Shown piece after piece: positions 13,301 through 22,965 of a stretch of 64,000 nucleotides of DNA (positions within the stretch are counted from its first letter, which is position 1; every line of letters starts with the position of its first letter). The position numbers were made by a program, and so were the translations under genes. The stretch is from Clusia tigrina. Lineage: Eukaryota; Arthropoda; Insecta; Diptera; Clusiidae. The DNA lies in the NCBI GenBank assembly GCA_920105625.2, contig OV050031.1, positions 132,762,014 through 132,826,013 on the forward strand, in the 5' to 3' direction. The notes below the pieces were generated by a model that was not told the DNA's origin, searched no databases, and saw only the letters and a program-made list of their open reading frames with translations.

Positions 13301-13526
13301 AAAACAACATCCATAATCCGCATGGGACACGTGCTCTTAACTTATAAACATATAATGGAACAACAACCACCACTGCAATAATATACTTCTAACAATCTCA
13401 CACAAACACAAATCGCTCTACATTAAAAATTCTTCAAGAAAACATAATAGAAAACAACTCCAGCCTTATGAACATACTTAAATATAATAACTTATACTTC
13501 CAAATTTAGCTATATAAATACCAAAT
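10310..13526 (+). pseudogene. I-like ORF2 (endonuclease, reverse transcriptase, RNase H), degenerate
   Basis: Remains of the replication polyprotein in all three frames. AP-endonuclease: LQWNINGY and DVIDLQETH (about 10312-10430), LLLLGDLNAHN (about 10675), SDHFPI (about 10900). Reverse transcriptase: SKSPGFDKI (11500), IVIPLPKQGK (11645), YRPISLLSC (11695), GVPQGSPLS (11900), YADDLYLS (12000). RNase H: CIDGSKSTNG (12795), ICTDSLPSVKAI (12960), WIPAHAGIHGNEIADADA (13069). The I-like 3' UTR continues after the nested insertion at 18844. Too many stops and indels for function. Confidence 0.85.
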
Positions 13527-14910
13527 TGTAACGACTCTTTTTATAGCTGGGGTAAAACTCAGCGGCTCCAGGGGTCGTGTACAGAAAAATGTAAAAAGTC
13601 CTGCGCGTTATTAATAATAGCGTATTTATTTAATATAATGATTGTGAACTCTTGCTCGAAACAATTATATTTCCTTAACTCTATGTTTGTATAAATAACT
13701 TGTTTAATGTATACTTGTTTTCCTGTCTCTACGTCCCGGTAAGTATGTGTCTCTGTGACTCAGTGGGAGAACGATTAAAAACCAGAAGCTCTCACTGAGT
13801 CCCTATGGTCTCTGTACGGCGTATGACTTAGTGGGAAAACGATTAAAGAACCAGAGGTTCAGTCTAAGTCCCTAAGTCTCGGTTGCGTATGTGTCTCAGA
13901 GATTCAGTGGGAGAACGATTAAAAACCAGAGGCTCTCACTGAATCCCTGTAGTCTCTGTCTGTGTATGGCTTAGCGAGAAAACGATTAAAAACCAGATGT
14001 TCTCGCTAAGCTTTCTGTGTTCGTATTGTACTTGGTATGGCGTAGAGCTGTTACTAGTCAGGATGCTGGTGATCGACAAAGAGACTTACTGCCTGGGCTA
14101 CGTGGTTTATATAGTCCCAGGTCGCAGCGGCTGACACATGTTGTTATTGGCAGGCCACCGTTGTGTGATTTTATTTCCGTTGACCGGTAGTCGATTGTTG
14201 TTGTTGTGGCAGGCTTGTTGTTGTTGCAGTCAGGCTTGTTGGTGTTGCAGTCTTTTGCCCTTGGGCCACCTTCAACTTCTGGCGGTCAGCCACCTCACTC
14301 CAACGGTCCCTGGTTAGCCTGCAGTATTGTTGCCTGCCAGCAGGGCTGTCCGGAATCCTGTAGTGGTGTTGTTGTTAAATATTTAATTTAACTGACAACC
14401 AGCATTTCATTTGTATTCCTCCTTCTGCTTTGTACTTGCTGGTCGTTGGCGTGGTGGTTGTTCTGTCGTTGTCCCTCTTGTGTTTCGCTCTCGTTTCTTC
14501 GTGTTGTTAGTGTAAAATTTCCAAGCGAGCGCACTCGGCAAATTCCACCGCTTGAGTTCGTGCACTCACCTTCTCTTGTCCTGCATGTATTTGTTGTATT
14601 CTTCGTCGCTGTGTTTTTCCTCTCTTCGCAAGCGTAGCGCTGGTTGGCAAGATCGTTGGCTGTGCGTGAGGTTGCTTTTGTTGTAATCGTAGTTATTATT
14701 CCAACTGGTATAATATGCTGATGGTGATCTGTTCTCCCGCCACTGCTGCGCTGATTGGTTACAACGTATGTAGTTTTTTTCGTTAAATTTCTAATGCAGT
14801 TGCTTCGGTTCGGGTATTTTATCGTGATTTGTGTGTGTATATAGTTTCGTAGCGACTCTGTCATTTGTAGTGTGGGCCAAAATTTCCCACAGAAGATTTT
14901 TGTCCTCACA
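13527..14910 (-). repeat. 3' LTR of gag-only element
   Basis: Bounded by TGTAACGACTC on the left and GTCCTCACA on the right (plus-strand reading). It contains the hairpin array at 13757-14011, Q-codon-like GTTGTT repeats (14190-14250) and no real gene. Short open frames within it are chance. Confidence 0.9.
13757..14011. repeat. Four tandem hairpins with conserved loop (3' LTR)
   Basis: Dyads at 13757-13801, 13825-13870, 13901-13945 and 13969-14011, spaced 68, 76 and 68 bp. Arms are 12-13 bp and the loop is 19-20 bp with core AACGATTAAAAACCAGA (one extra base in hairpin 2). Arms vary in a paired way: GACTC/GAGTC in hairpin 1, GATTC/GAATC in hairpin 3, GACTT/AAGTC in hairpin 2, GCTTAGCGAGAA/TTCTCGCTAAGC in hairpin 4. 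Linkers are also related (CCCTATGGTCTCTG-like). Confidence 0.92.
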
Positions 14911-14923
14911 CGCCCTCCCCACT
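14911..14923 (-). promoter_or_regulatory. Polypurine tract of gag-only element
   Basis: On the minus strand AGTGGGGAGGGCG directly abuts the 3' LTR start, the expected position of the plus-strand primer. Confidence 0.7.
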
Positions 14924-15072
14924 TTACCGACGATGAAAAATGATGACAGCGTCACGGTTGAGGGTCACTCTGTATGCGTCTCGCCTAAATCGTATTCGCC
15001 CTCGTGTCCGTTTTTGCTGAGTCCCTTTGGCTATTTGCAAAACTTCAGCTACCAAGTTCTGTGGCAGATCAC

Positions 15073-17238
15073 CTACTTTTGGTCCTTGTAGCTCTTCAAT
15101 GTTTTGGAATGTGAATAAGGTGCCTGTGTTTGTCGTATGTTTCTCTGTTGACTGCCTCTGTTGTTTAATGCTGTTGGGTTGGTGGCTATTGAAGTCACGT
15201 TTATTCCTTTGTTATCGCTTCTGCTGTGTTTGGTGCACTTGATTGCACGGTGGTTATCCCTTGATCTGTCACGTTGTCTACGTGGTATGTTTTGGTTGTT
15301 TCGCACTGGTTCTGACTTTGCGAAGTGATTAGGAGATACCCTGATTGCTCTGATTGTATTTTGACTTAGCTGTGCCAGCTCCTCGCGTTTGGTTGCGCCT
15401 GCGTCCTTTTTCCGAGGCCCATATGCTGATTCATGTGTAGTCCTTCGATATATGCTTTTGTGGGATTCGCTGTGGGATTTCGCTGGGCATAGTCCGTGGC
15501 AGGTGAATTCGTTCGTGTGAGTCATCTTTGTTCTTGGTGTTGTGTGTTTGCGAATTCGTTGGTTCTCTGTGTATTCTCTGTTGTGTCTCTTTACCTGGGC
15601 ATTTTTGTCGCTGGCGTGCCTCTTGGAAGTCGTTGAATGGATTTGTGTGGCATTCTCAACACGAATTGTCGTGCCCATTGCAATATCTCGGGGTTGCACG
15701 CAATTGTTTTGAGGTCCCAATGTGATCTCCTGTTCACCACACTTCACTGTCATTCCTAGGCTTGCCATGAAGTCTAGTCCAAGGAGTAGCTGATTAATGG
15801 AATCAGGCATGATAAGTAGCTCGCATGTCTGCTCTCCAAGCCTTACAGTTGCCGTCAATGTCCCACTGACTCTCCTAGCACTTCCGTCTGCCATACGTGC
15901 TCTGGTATTGGATTTTCTAAATTTGCTGGTGGAAGAGCGTAGCTTTCGTGCTAGCTCTCTGCTCACAAAACTGTTAGTTGCCCCTGTGTCCAGTGTTGCT
16001 GTGACAGTTTCTGTGCCAATCGAAACGGTGGCGCAGATTCGTTGTCCGTCACAGTGCAATAAGTTTTCCAATGGGGAAGTCTGCTGTCTCTCCTTTGTGG
16101 CATGCTGTGTTTCTGTCGTCGGTAGCTCTCGATCGGTTGGTGCTCTTAGTTTGCAGCACTCTATAGTCCTCACATCCCTTTGACCACACTCCCAACAGAA
16201 CAGGATCTGTGCGTTGCGACATATGCGTGCTATATGACCATTTTGGCCACAATGCCAGCAGGCTGTTCTTGGTTCAATGGGTGTCTCTCTGCTCTCTACC
16301 GTCACCTGACAGTTTCTCACCTCTCGTGGTAGACCTTGCTCTCTTCGCCGTTGTATGGGTGGCGCTGGTAGTTGTTCGCCTTCTCTCCGTATGCTCTCCA
16401 AGTCTGCAGCCATTTCTATCAGCTCTGCTAGCGATGTGAAATCTCTGCGGCGCACATATAGCTGGTATTCTGGCAGGCTGTTCTGGAAAATACGCTCCAG
16501 TTTCTGTTCTTCGGAATAGTCCAAGTGCCGCATTAGATTCTGCAATTCAACTACAAACTGCTTGAACCCTTCTCTGGGTCTCTGGTGACGCTGGCGGATC
16601 TGGTCTTCGAGTTTCTCCATGTATCGTGCTGGCAAGAAGAATTTTAGAAAGTCTCTCCTATATGTACGCCAATCGCGCCACGCTCGATTATTATTCCTGT
16701 ACCACATAAGTGCGCTCTCTCTCAAAAGTTCAGGCATGGTACGTGGAAGGAAATCTTTATTTATGTCGTAAACTTCTGCCAGTTCCTCGACTCGCTCTAT
16801 AAACGCTAGCGGGTCACGCCCTCCGTCAAAGTTAAGGGACCACTTCCTCACCTGGTCAATCACAACGACGTACTGTACAATCCCGTTGTGCTGTTGATTC
16901 ATTGTTGCAGGTGACACGGAGCGATGCTGTAGTGTTCTCCGTACCCCTGAGTTCTCTGCCGTTAGTGTTGCACCTGTGTATGCCTCTGGCCTGTCCACTT
17001 CCAGCGTTTCGCGGGTAACTATGGACAAAGCCGGCCTTGGGGATGTGCTCTTAACGTACTTGGATTGTAGCTTCTGCAATTGGTATTTCTGATCCTGAGT
17101 CAGCTCTGTTTCAGTGAATAAGTCGGAAAGACGTTTACGGACTTCATCCACGGTACCTGTAGCCTCTATACCGAATTCATCAGCAAAGATCACCAGCTCA
17201 TCCTTGCGTAGCAAGTACACCCAGGTTGTTTTCACCAT
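15073..17238 (-). CDS. gag: Gag-protease polyprotein, 721 aa, uninterrupted
   Basis: Structural protein plus aspartic protease of a Ty3/gypsy-type element. The frame is open for 721 codons from ATG at 17238. Residues 10-42 (KDELVIFADEFGI...VRKRLSDLF) look like a SAP-type DNA/chromatin-binding helix pair. Residues 130-285 (WSLNFDGG, LMWYRNNNRAWRDW, FLPARYMEKL, QNSLPEYQLYV) match the retrotransposon gag capsid region. A CCHC knuckle lies at 327-340 (CWHCGQNGHIARIC), followed by a degenerate second one (CWECGQ...CC). The retropepsin has its active site DTGA at 417-420 and LLLGLDF at 484-490. Residues 515-721 are a basic, polar, low-complexity tail where RT would be expected; no pol motif is seen. 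The 162 bp after the stop is non-coding. The ORF could be functional, as protein partner for an autonomous relative. Confidence 0.9.
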   Translation of the reverse strand: MVKTTWVYLLRKDELVIFADEFGIEATGTVDEVRKRLSDLFTETELTQDQKYQLQKLQSKYVKSTSPRPALSIVTRETLEVDRPEAYTGATLTAENSGVRRTLQHRSVSPATMNQQHNGIVQYVVVIDQVRKWSLNFDGGRDPLAFIERVEELAEVYDINKDFLPRTMPELLRESALMWYRNNNRAWRDWRTYRRDFLKFFLPARYMEKLEDQIRQRHQRPREGFKQFVVELQNLMRHLDYSEEQKLERIFQNSLPEYQLYVRRRDFTSLAELIEMAADLESIRREGEQLPAPPIQRRREQGLPREVRNCQVTVESRETPIEPRTACWHCGQNGHIARICRNAQILFCWECGQRDVRTIECCKLRAPTDRELPTTETQHATKERQQTSPLENLLHCDGQRICATVSIGTETVTATLDTGATNSFVSRELARKLRSSTSKFRKSNTRARMADGSARRVSGTLTATVRLGEQTCELLIMPDSINQLLLGLDFMASLGMTVKCGEQEITLGPQNNCVQPRDIAMGTTIRVENATQIHSTTSKRHASDKNAQVKRHNREYTENQRIRKHTTPRTKMTHTNEFTCHGLCPAKSHSESHKSIYRRTTHESAYGPRKKDAGATKREELAQLSQNTIRAIRVSPNHFAKSEPVRNNQNIPRRQRDRSRDNHRAIKCTKHSRSDNKGINVTSIATNPTALNNRGSQQRNIRQTQAPYSHSKTLKSYKDQK

Positions 17239-17433
17239 CCTGTGAAAGGCTTAGGTGACGATGAAGACAATCTGTGTGTGTATTATAAGCTGGCGCTGAT
17301 TCGGCTGTATTATGCGTAACTGCGTAGACGTAGCTTTCTCTTTGCTCTGGTAAATTCTCTCACGAGCTGAGCTTCCTTGCGATTTAGTTTTTTCTTTTTC
17401 AAAGTCTGTTGCGCTGATTTAGTTTTCTTTTAC

Positions 17434-17456
17434 TTCAAGTCCCTGCTCGGGCGCCA
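17434..17456 (-). promoter_or_regulatory. Primer-binding site, tRNA-Lys type
   Basis: Minus strand reads TGGCGCCCGAGCAGGGAC and then CTTGA, two bases inside the 5' LTR. This complements the CCA end and T-arm of a tRNA-Lys(UUU)-like tRNA over about 23 nt, allowing one G/A difference from the well-known Lys3 primer site. Confidence 0.85.
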
Positions 17457-17457
17457 C

Positions 17458-18839
17458 TGTAACGACTCTTTTTATAGCTGGGGTAAAACTCAGCGGCTCC
17501 AGGGCTCGTGTACAGAAAAATATAAAAAGTCCTGCGCGTTATTAATAATAGCGTATTTATTTAATATAATGCTTGTGAACTCTTGCTCGAAACAATTATA
17601 TTTCCTTAACTCTATGTTTGTATAAATAACTTGTTTAATGTATACTTGTTTTCCTGTCTCTACGTCCCGGTAAGTATGTGTCTCTGTGACTCAGTGGGAG
17701 AACGATTAAAAACCAGAAGCTCTCACTGAGTCCCTATGGTCTCTGTACGGCGTATGACTTAGTGGGAAAACGATTAAAGAACCAGAGGTTCCCTCTAAGT
17801 CCCTAATTTCGGTTGCGTATGTGTCTCAGTAATTCAGTGGGAGAACGATTAAAAACCAGAGGCTCTCACTGAATCCCTGTAGTCTCTGTCTGTGTATGGC
17901 TTAGCGAGAAAACGATTAAAAACCAGATGTTCTCGCTAAGCTTTCTGTGTTCGTATTGTACTTGGTATGGCGTAGAGCTGTTACTAGTCAGGATGCTGGT
18001 GATCGACGAAGAGACTTACTGCCTGGGCTACGTGGTTTATATAGTCCCAGGTCGCAGCGGCTGACACATGTTGTTATTGGCAGGCCACCGTTGTGTGATT
18101 TTATTTCCGTTGACCGGTAGTCAAGTGTTGTTGTTGTGGCAGGCTTGTTGTTGTTGCAGTCAGGCTTGTTGGTGTTGCAATCTTTTGCCCTTGGGCCACC
18201 TTCAACTTCTGGCGGTCAGCCACCTCACTCCAACGGTCCCTGGTTAGCCTGCAGTATTGTTGCCTGCCAGCAGCGCTGTCCGGAATCCTGTAGTGGTGTT
18301 GTTGTTAAATATTTAATTTAACTGACAACCAGCATTTCATTTGTATTCCTCCTTCTGCTTTGTACTTGCTGGTCGTTGGCGTGGTGGTTGTTCTGTCGTT
18401 GTCCCTCTTGTGTTTCGCTCTCGTTTCTTCGTGTTGTTAGTGTAAAATTTCCAAGCGAGCGCACTCGGCAAATTCCACAGCTTGAGTTCGTGCAGTCACC
18501 TTCTCTTGTCCTGCATGTATTTGTTGTATTCTTCGTCGCTGTGTTTTTCCTCTCTTCGCAAGCGTAGCGCTGGTTGGCAAGATCGTTGGCTGTGCGTGAG
18601 GTTGCTTTTGTTGTAATCGTAGTTATTATTCCAACTGGTATAATATGCTGATGGTGATCTGTTCTCCCGCCACTGCTGCGCTGATTGGTTACAACGTATG
18701 TAGTTTTTTCGTTAAATTTCTAATTCAGTTGCTTCGGTTCGGGTATTTTATCGTGATGTGTGTGTGTATATAGTTTCGTAGCGACTCTGTCATTTGTAGT
18801 GTGGGCCAAAATTTCCCACAGAAGATTTTAGTCCTCACA
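17458..18839 (-). repeat. 5' LTR of gag-only element
   Basis: Same bounds as the partner LTR. The primer-binding site follows directly on the minus strand, which shows this is the 5' LTR. The hairpin array is at 17688-17941. Confidence 0.92.
17688..17941. repeat. Four tandem hairpins with conserved loop (5' LTR)
   Basis: Same array: 17688-17732, 17756-17801, 17831-17875, 17899-17941. Hairpin 2 pairs better here (GGGAA with TTCCC) than in the other LTR. Hairpin 3 has lost its terminal G-C pair. Confidence 0.92.
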
Positions 18840-18843
18840 AAAT

Positions 18844-19004
18844 ATAAGCTATATAGATATAATATTGCTATATAAATAAATATAAAAATGCACAATCGCG
18901 AATTAAAATCAGGCCGAAACCCCTAGTCGTTAGTGACTTAGTTTTAAGTTTATTCTATAACTGTATTATGTAATAAACTTTTTTATAATAATAATAATAA
19001 TAAT
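18844..19004 (+). other. I-like element 3' UTR and (TAA)n tail
   Basis: Continues the I-like element after the nested LTR element. The end is a run of TAA triplets (18985-19004). Sequence beyond it is errantivirus env on the minus strand, the insertion target. Confidence 0.75.
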
Positions 19005-20390
19005 GATTTGGTTTTCGTTCAATTTGTCTATTTGGTTGTTTATGTATTGTGCGTCATTTGAGTCCATATTTCCGGTTATATATTTGATGGTTGTGCCTAG
19101 ACTATTTATTAATCCCTCTTCATTTTGTTTATTAGGGTTAGAGTGTTTCATTTGTGTGTTAATTCTGTAGTTTTTAGTTTCTATTTTAGTTGTTAATGTT
19201 AGTTACGTTGGTTTGATACTCAATGGGTCTAATTATATGTATTAGATTCCTGTTTCCTTTTACCAGTTTGCTTGTGTCCAGTTTTATTTGAATTAAGCTT
19301 TGATTTGCTTTTAGTTGTTGAATGTTAAGGATTTCCGTATTGTATAGTGTTAGTCTGGAAAGGATTAAGGTTTGAAGGTTTTTGCGTAATTTAATTTTTG
19401 TTTTATATATTTTTTTTCGTCAGGGGTGATATTAGTGATTATATTATTTTTAAAACTTTATGGGGAGCAACCTGGTTAGTGAGTTCATTTCTACGTATCC
19501 CTTGTCTGTAGACTATTTCGTTCCGATTCTTGTCTTCGGGTTCTTTCTCCTTAAATTAAATATTTTTATTCTTTTGGCATTGTTTCTAATCTAGTCTAAT
19601 TTTTCAACTATTAAAGGATAAAGATTATTCTGAAATTCATGGATTTATTTAAGGTCGTGTTCATTACTAAAATACGTTATCTTGTTGAAAACATAAGTCC
19701 TTCCACAGTATAGTTCGTAATGTGTTACATGATTATTTGAATATATGGAATTATTATATGTTATAAGAGTTTCTGATATGATTTCGTCATGATCTAATTC
19801 AAGGTTCCTTTCTTTTCAGTTCATTGATATTATTCTGTTAAAGTTGAATGCAAGCGATATACTGAGGCGTTACTTGTTGTCTGTTGGAATGAAATAATAT
19901 AGTGTTCTATATGGAGTTGTTTTCAAAAACCTTTCATTATGTTTTTTTAAATTACTTTTAGGATACAAACACTGGTTTTTGAAGCAACGGAATATGCCCA
20001 TGCAAATTTAGAAAATGTTTCTATTAGCGAAAAGATTGTTTTCTGATTTATTGTGTATATATCTATATGGATGATATCCAAGGGTTTCAGGGGTAATTCC
20101 ATCTTTTGAAGTTTTATTTTCGGCGGTTGTCTATCGTATTTTAGAAGTTCAGATTTGTCGCAATTGCTAATAGCATGAAGGGAAAATAGTATTCTCGTTT
20201 TAAGTGGAGCTGTGTTTCGTTAATACCTCTGTGATTATTTTGGTTATTGAATCGCTTATTAATTTTTTTTGTTCATCTATTTCTGTTACATCTATGAGTA
20301 GTGCTTAGTGCATGGTATTACCTTATATCGATAAAAATGTTAATTATACGTCGATTGTATTCAATTAAATATATCATCGCCTGGGAATAT
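19005..20390 (-). pseudogene. Errantivirus integrase and env fragments (minus)
   Basis: Read right to left. The integrase N-terminal and core region (about 20330-19800) closely resembles 32300-32900 on the plus strand; shared wording includes KIKLQKMELPLKPLDI and TFSKFAWAYSVA. Then comes env N-terminal sequence at 19005-19500, with GLINSLGTTIKYITGNMDSND, the conserved errantivirus env segment after the proteolytic-cleavage region. Stops and indels are everywhere. The env is cut at 19004 by the I-like element tail, and its other half appears at 7226-7890. Confidence 0.7.
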
Positions 20391-21835
20391 TGCTGAGAGT
20401 TTATTGTGTGGTAGATATTTTTTGAATATCTCAATAACATCTTCTAAGATTTACTGTTTGTTCTTTGCTTATTGCGGAAGATTTCAATTCTTTTATTGCG
20501 TTTTGTTATTGCTTTTCTAGGGTCTCAGTGGAAATTTCAATAGAGAAAGATGTGTTTTTGTTATCGTCTGCGATTGTCGTAGCATTATCGTAAGTACAGT
20601 TATTTGTTATTTTTATTTGTTTTATTTGGTTTCTTTTGATTATGCTTGGACAATTTTTTGTTAGATGAACTGTGTTCATGCTTGCAGTTTCCACGTTCTA
20701 CATTGTTGCACGTTACAGGATCATGTGTGCTAGAGGAGCAGATTTCATTTTTAAATTCACTCTTGCAAAATTTTTTCGAATGATCTAATCAAATGCAGTT
20801 TTTGCATTACAAAGTTGGTGGTATATGTGAATCGACTTTGATGTTAAGGAATCGAATTTTTATTTCGTTTGGTATTTTGTAGCTTTTGAAAAAGAGAAGA
20901 CGTAGAGAAGTCGCCTTCGCGAGTGAATGCAGTTTTTCCAGGCTTTTCGGAGTTGCTTTATGCTTTCTAATGCTTTTGAAACTAAAAATATATGAAATGA
21001 TTGTAATTGTTTGTTCTCAATTTTGTTTTTTTTAGTAATTAGGTCTATTGTTGAGAAACCATTAGGATTTTGTGAGTTAAAATTTTTATTCTTTGGTCGT
21101 TTTGGTGGAGGCGTGCTATGGGCAAGATTCCCAAACACCACGAATCGATTAACTCCCGAAGAGGAGGTCATGATTAATGAGGCAGTGTGACTGCTTTTTA
21201 TTTGTATCTCTTTTTTTCAAACCAAGTATTCAAAAGTATGTGAGGATTAAGAAAAGTATAGCACTATCACTAGGAGAAAGAAGGAATTCTATCGCGTCTA
21301 ACTGTTCTCAATGAATGCAGGCCGAATACTGAAACCCAATCAAAAGAGAACACTATTTAGAAAATCAAGATAAACTTAATACACATATGATAGATAGATT
21401 AACGAAACTACACAACATATCATATAAATAATAAACAAGAAATAATAATAAAATATATGTTACAAAACTGGAGGCGAGAATATAGCTAGGGAGGGGCAAC
21501 TTATGAACGAAATTAATTACAATATAGAGCCGCTAAATACACACATAACTAACATAGCAGAACCAACAGTTTTCGACAAATTAAATGTAATACCAAAACC
21601 ATCTTAAATAAAGAAGAAATAGGAAACATCTATAATCTTATGACGAATCAATCACTGAAAATTATATAAGAAGAACATTTTATGAATTATTATATATACA
21701 AGCCTATTATAAAAACACGAATATAATTTTCAATATAAAAATACCAATTCTAGAAATAATGCCGTTCGAAGCCCTACATCTAATTCTTCTTCCTTTAAGG
21801 AACATAAAAGAAATAATTTCAATGCCATATATAAT
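20380..21835. repeat. Inverted copy of 7226-8722
   Basis: The env/I-ORF1 composite of 7226-8722 recurs here as its reverse complement, with scattered substitutions and small indels. Shared landmarks are the GTTCATAAGTTGC block, the MTSSSGVN start and CAGCAATATTCCCAGGCGA. The two arms are about 11.7 kb apart and older than the 50.5-kb duplication. Confidence 0.75.
20391..21171 (-). pseudogene. Inverted I-like ORF1 fragment
   Basis: Minus-strand relative of 7950-8722, beginning MTSSSGVNRF at 21171. It keeps the knuckle end (NCPSIIKRNQIKQIKI, about 20640) and ETLEKQ followed by a stop at 20506. Instead of continuing into the I element it passes, near 20380, into gypsy integrase sequence. Confidence 0.7.
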
Positions 21836-22438
21836 GCATATAACAAACAAAACTAAACTATTATGGCAATGCATGCTCAAGAATAGAAAATTATATTTTT
21901 GGAATTCATGGCAGACTTCAAATACATTGGAAAACTAATCCAAAGAAAAAAAGTTCAATGTATCTTAAATAATGTTGGCAGAACATCCTGAATTAAATAA
22001 ACTAGATACTATTCACAAATATAAAGAAAATAATAACCACCTCTTCATGCGGCAATATCAACTATACTATACTACTAATCTAAGCCATTGCAAAATCTGC
22101 CAAATCAACGCAAACTGAATAATATGTGAAGACAACCCAAATATATTCTGGCATGTAATCCCTCTAACCTATCCAGAAATCCAGCAAGAAACTACAACAG
22201 AAACCCTCAATCTTCAAAAAATATAAGAATTCAAGATAGAAAATTTATAAGCTATTACCACAACGAATAAACAAGCAGAAACACAAAATTATATAATGTT
22301 CTCTACAATAACCTCTTGGACTCTTCATGTTAGCAGTATTTTTCAACACAATAAAGCAAATAAAGAAAACTTATGTAATCCGACAAATCCAATCTCAACG
22401 AATTCCTTGTGGTCGTCGCTCTACACCAAGAGGGGAGG
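21230..22438 (+). pseudogene. Errantivirus env C-terminal part and 3' UTR (plus)
   Basis: Degenerate env: LHLILLPLRNIKEI (about 21775-21820), then a cysteine-bearing region (HCKICQIN...IICEDNPNIFWHVIPLTYPE, 22085-22180). A polypurine tract AAGAGGGGAGG (22428-22438) abuts the LTR. Frames are broken repeatedly. Confidence 0.65.
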
Positions 22439-22965
22439 AGTTACGGCTACTGCCTAACCGATACCAAGAGCAACATCAACTAACCTATGTACAATTATAA
22501 CACACTAACAAATAATGCTCAAGTCGACATAGTTCATTTATTAACATTTATTATGTTCATTACCCTGCACGACTTCCATTCCAAGAATTATGTTTGCAGA
22601 TATTCACGTGCCTTTCATTTCGGTGCCTGCCTAACCGATACCAACAACAATGACTACAAATCCATATGTAAGACACACTAACAAATAATGCCAACACAAT
22701 AAAGTCAACACAATTCATTTATTAACATTTATTGTACCATTAACCTACACGACTGCGGTTCTATGAATTATATTCACTTACCTTTCATGCTCATTACAAG
22801 TACATATAACTCTGTAATTCTTTTGTTATAAAATAATGTTGACTAATCAATTTATTCTTATAATTAAAACTAAAAATTGTAAGACAATTGAGAATAAAGT
22901 TGTTTGCTGAAGCGAAAGCTTCAAATAAGTTATATTTTACTTTCACTTTTGCTCGGTAACGTAAG
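22439..22965 (+). repeat. Errantivirus LTR with internal duplication
   Basis: Starts AGTTACGGCTACTGCC right after the polypurine tract. Two copies of a unit of about 175-180 bp start GCCTAACCGATACCAA (near 22455 and 22628). The right end is set by the PBS-like sequence and is less certain. Confidence 0.55.

Larger units (their letters stand above)
1..13453. repeat. Large direct duplication, copy A
   Basis: Base 1 onward matches base 50545 onward in the same orientation. The offset is 50544 up to about 10.54 kb and 50547 after it. The match runs to the end of the window, so neither outer boundary is visible. The repeat carries the errantivirus 3' end, Helitron A, env and I-like fragments and a solo LTR. 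I saw one isolated substitution (1396 t versus 51940 a) and one mismatch cluster near 10.6 kb. A tandem 50.5-kb unit, a dispersed segmental duplication or an assembly duplication would all give this picture. Confidence 0.97.
13527..18839 (-). mobile_element. Gag-protease-only LTR retrotransposon, complete with TSD
   Basis: Complete minus-strand element of 5313 bp: 1384-bp and 1382-bp LTRs (TG...CA), tRNA-Lys primer site, one gag-protease ORF, polypurine tract, and a 4-bp AAAT target duplication (13523-13526 and 18840-18843). It sits in the 3' UTR of the I-like element. The internal region is only about 2.55 kb and has no RT, RNase H or integrase. The LTRs differ at roughly twenty positions by eye, so the insertion is not brand new. 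It must have used pol supplied in trans, or lost pol before inserting. The 4-bp duplication and gag type indicate the Ty3/gypsy superfamily. Confidence 0.92.
7924..19004 (+). mobile_element. I-factor-like non-LTR element, interrupted by LTR elements
   Basis: Plus-strand non-LTR retrotransposon: leader from about 7924, ORF1 zinc-knuckle protein, ORF2 endonuclease-RT-RNase H, and a 3' UTR resuming at 18844 and ending in a (TAA)n run at 18985-19004. RNase H after RT plus a TAA-repeat tail are hallmarks of the I clade. It is interrupted by the solo LTR at 9140-10263 and by the gag-only element at 13527-18839. Both ORFs carry many stops. The exact 5' end and target duplication are not resolved. 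Confidence 0.75.

Noticed and set aside
13741..14011. LTR hairpin array as a CRISPR array
   Set aside because: Units are dyads with related, not unique, spacers; eukaryotic LTR context; no cas genes.
17434..17460. tRNA-Lys-like sequence as a tRNA gene
   Set aside because: Only the 3' 23 nt match, adjacent to an LTR; this is a primer-binding site.
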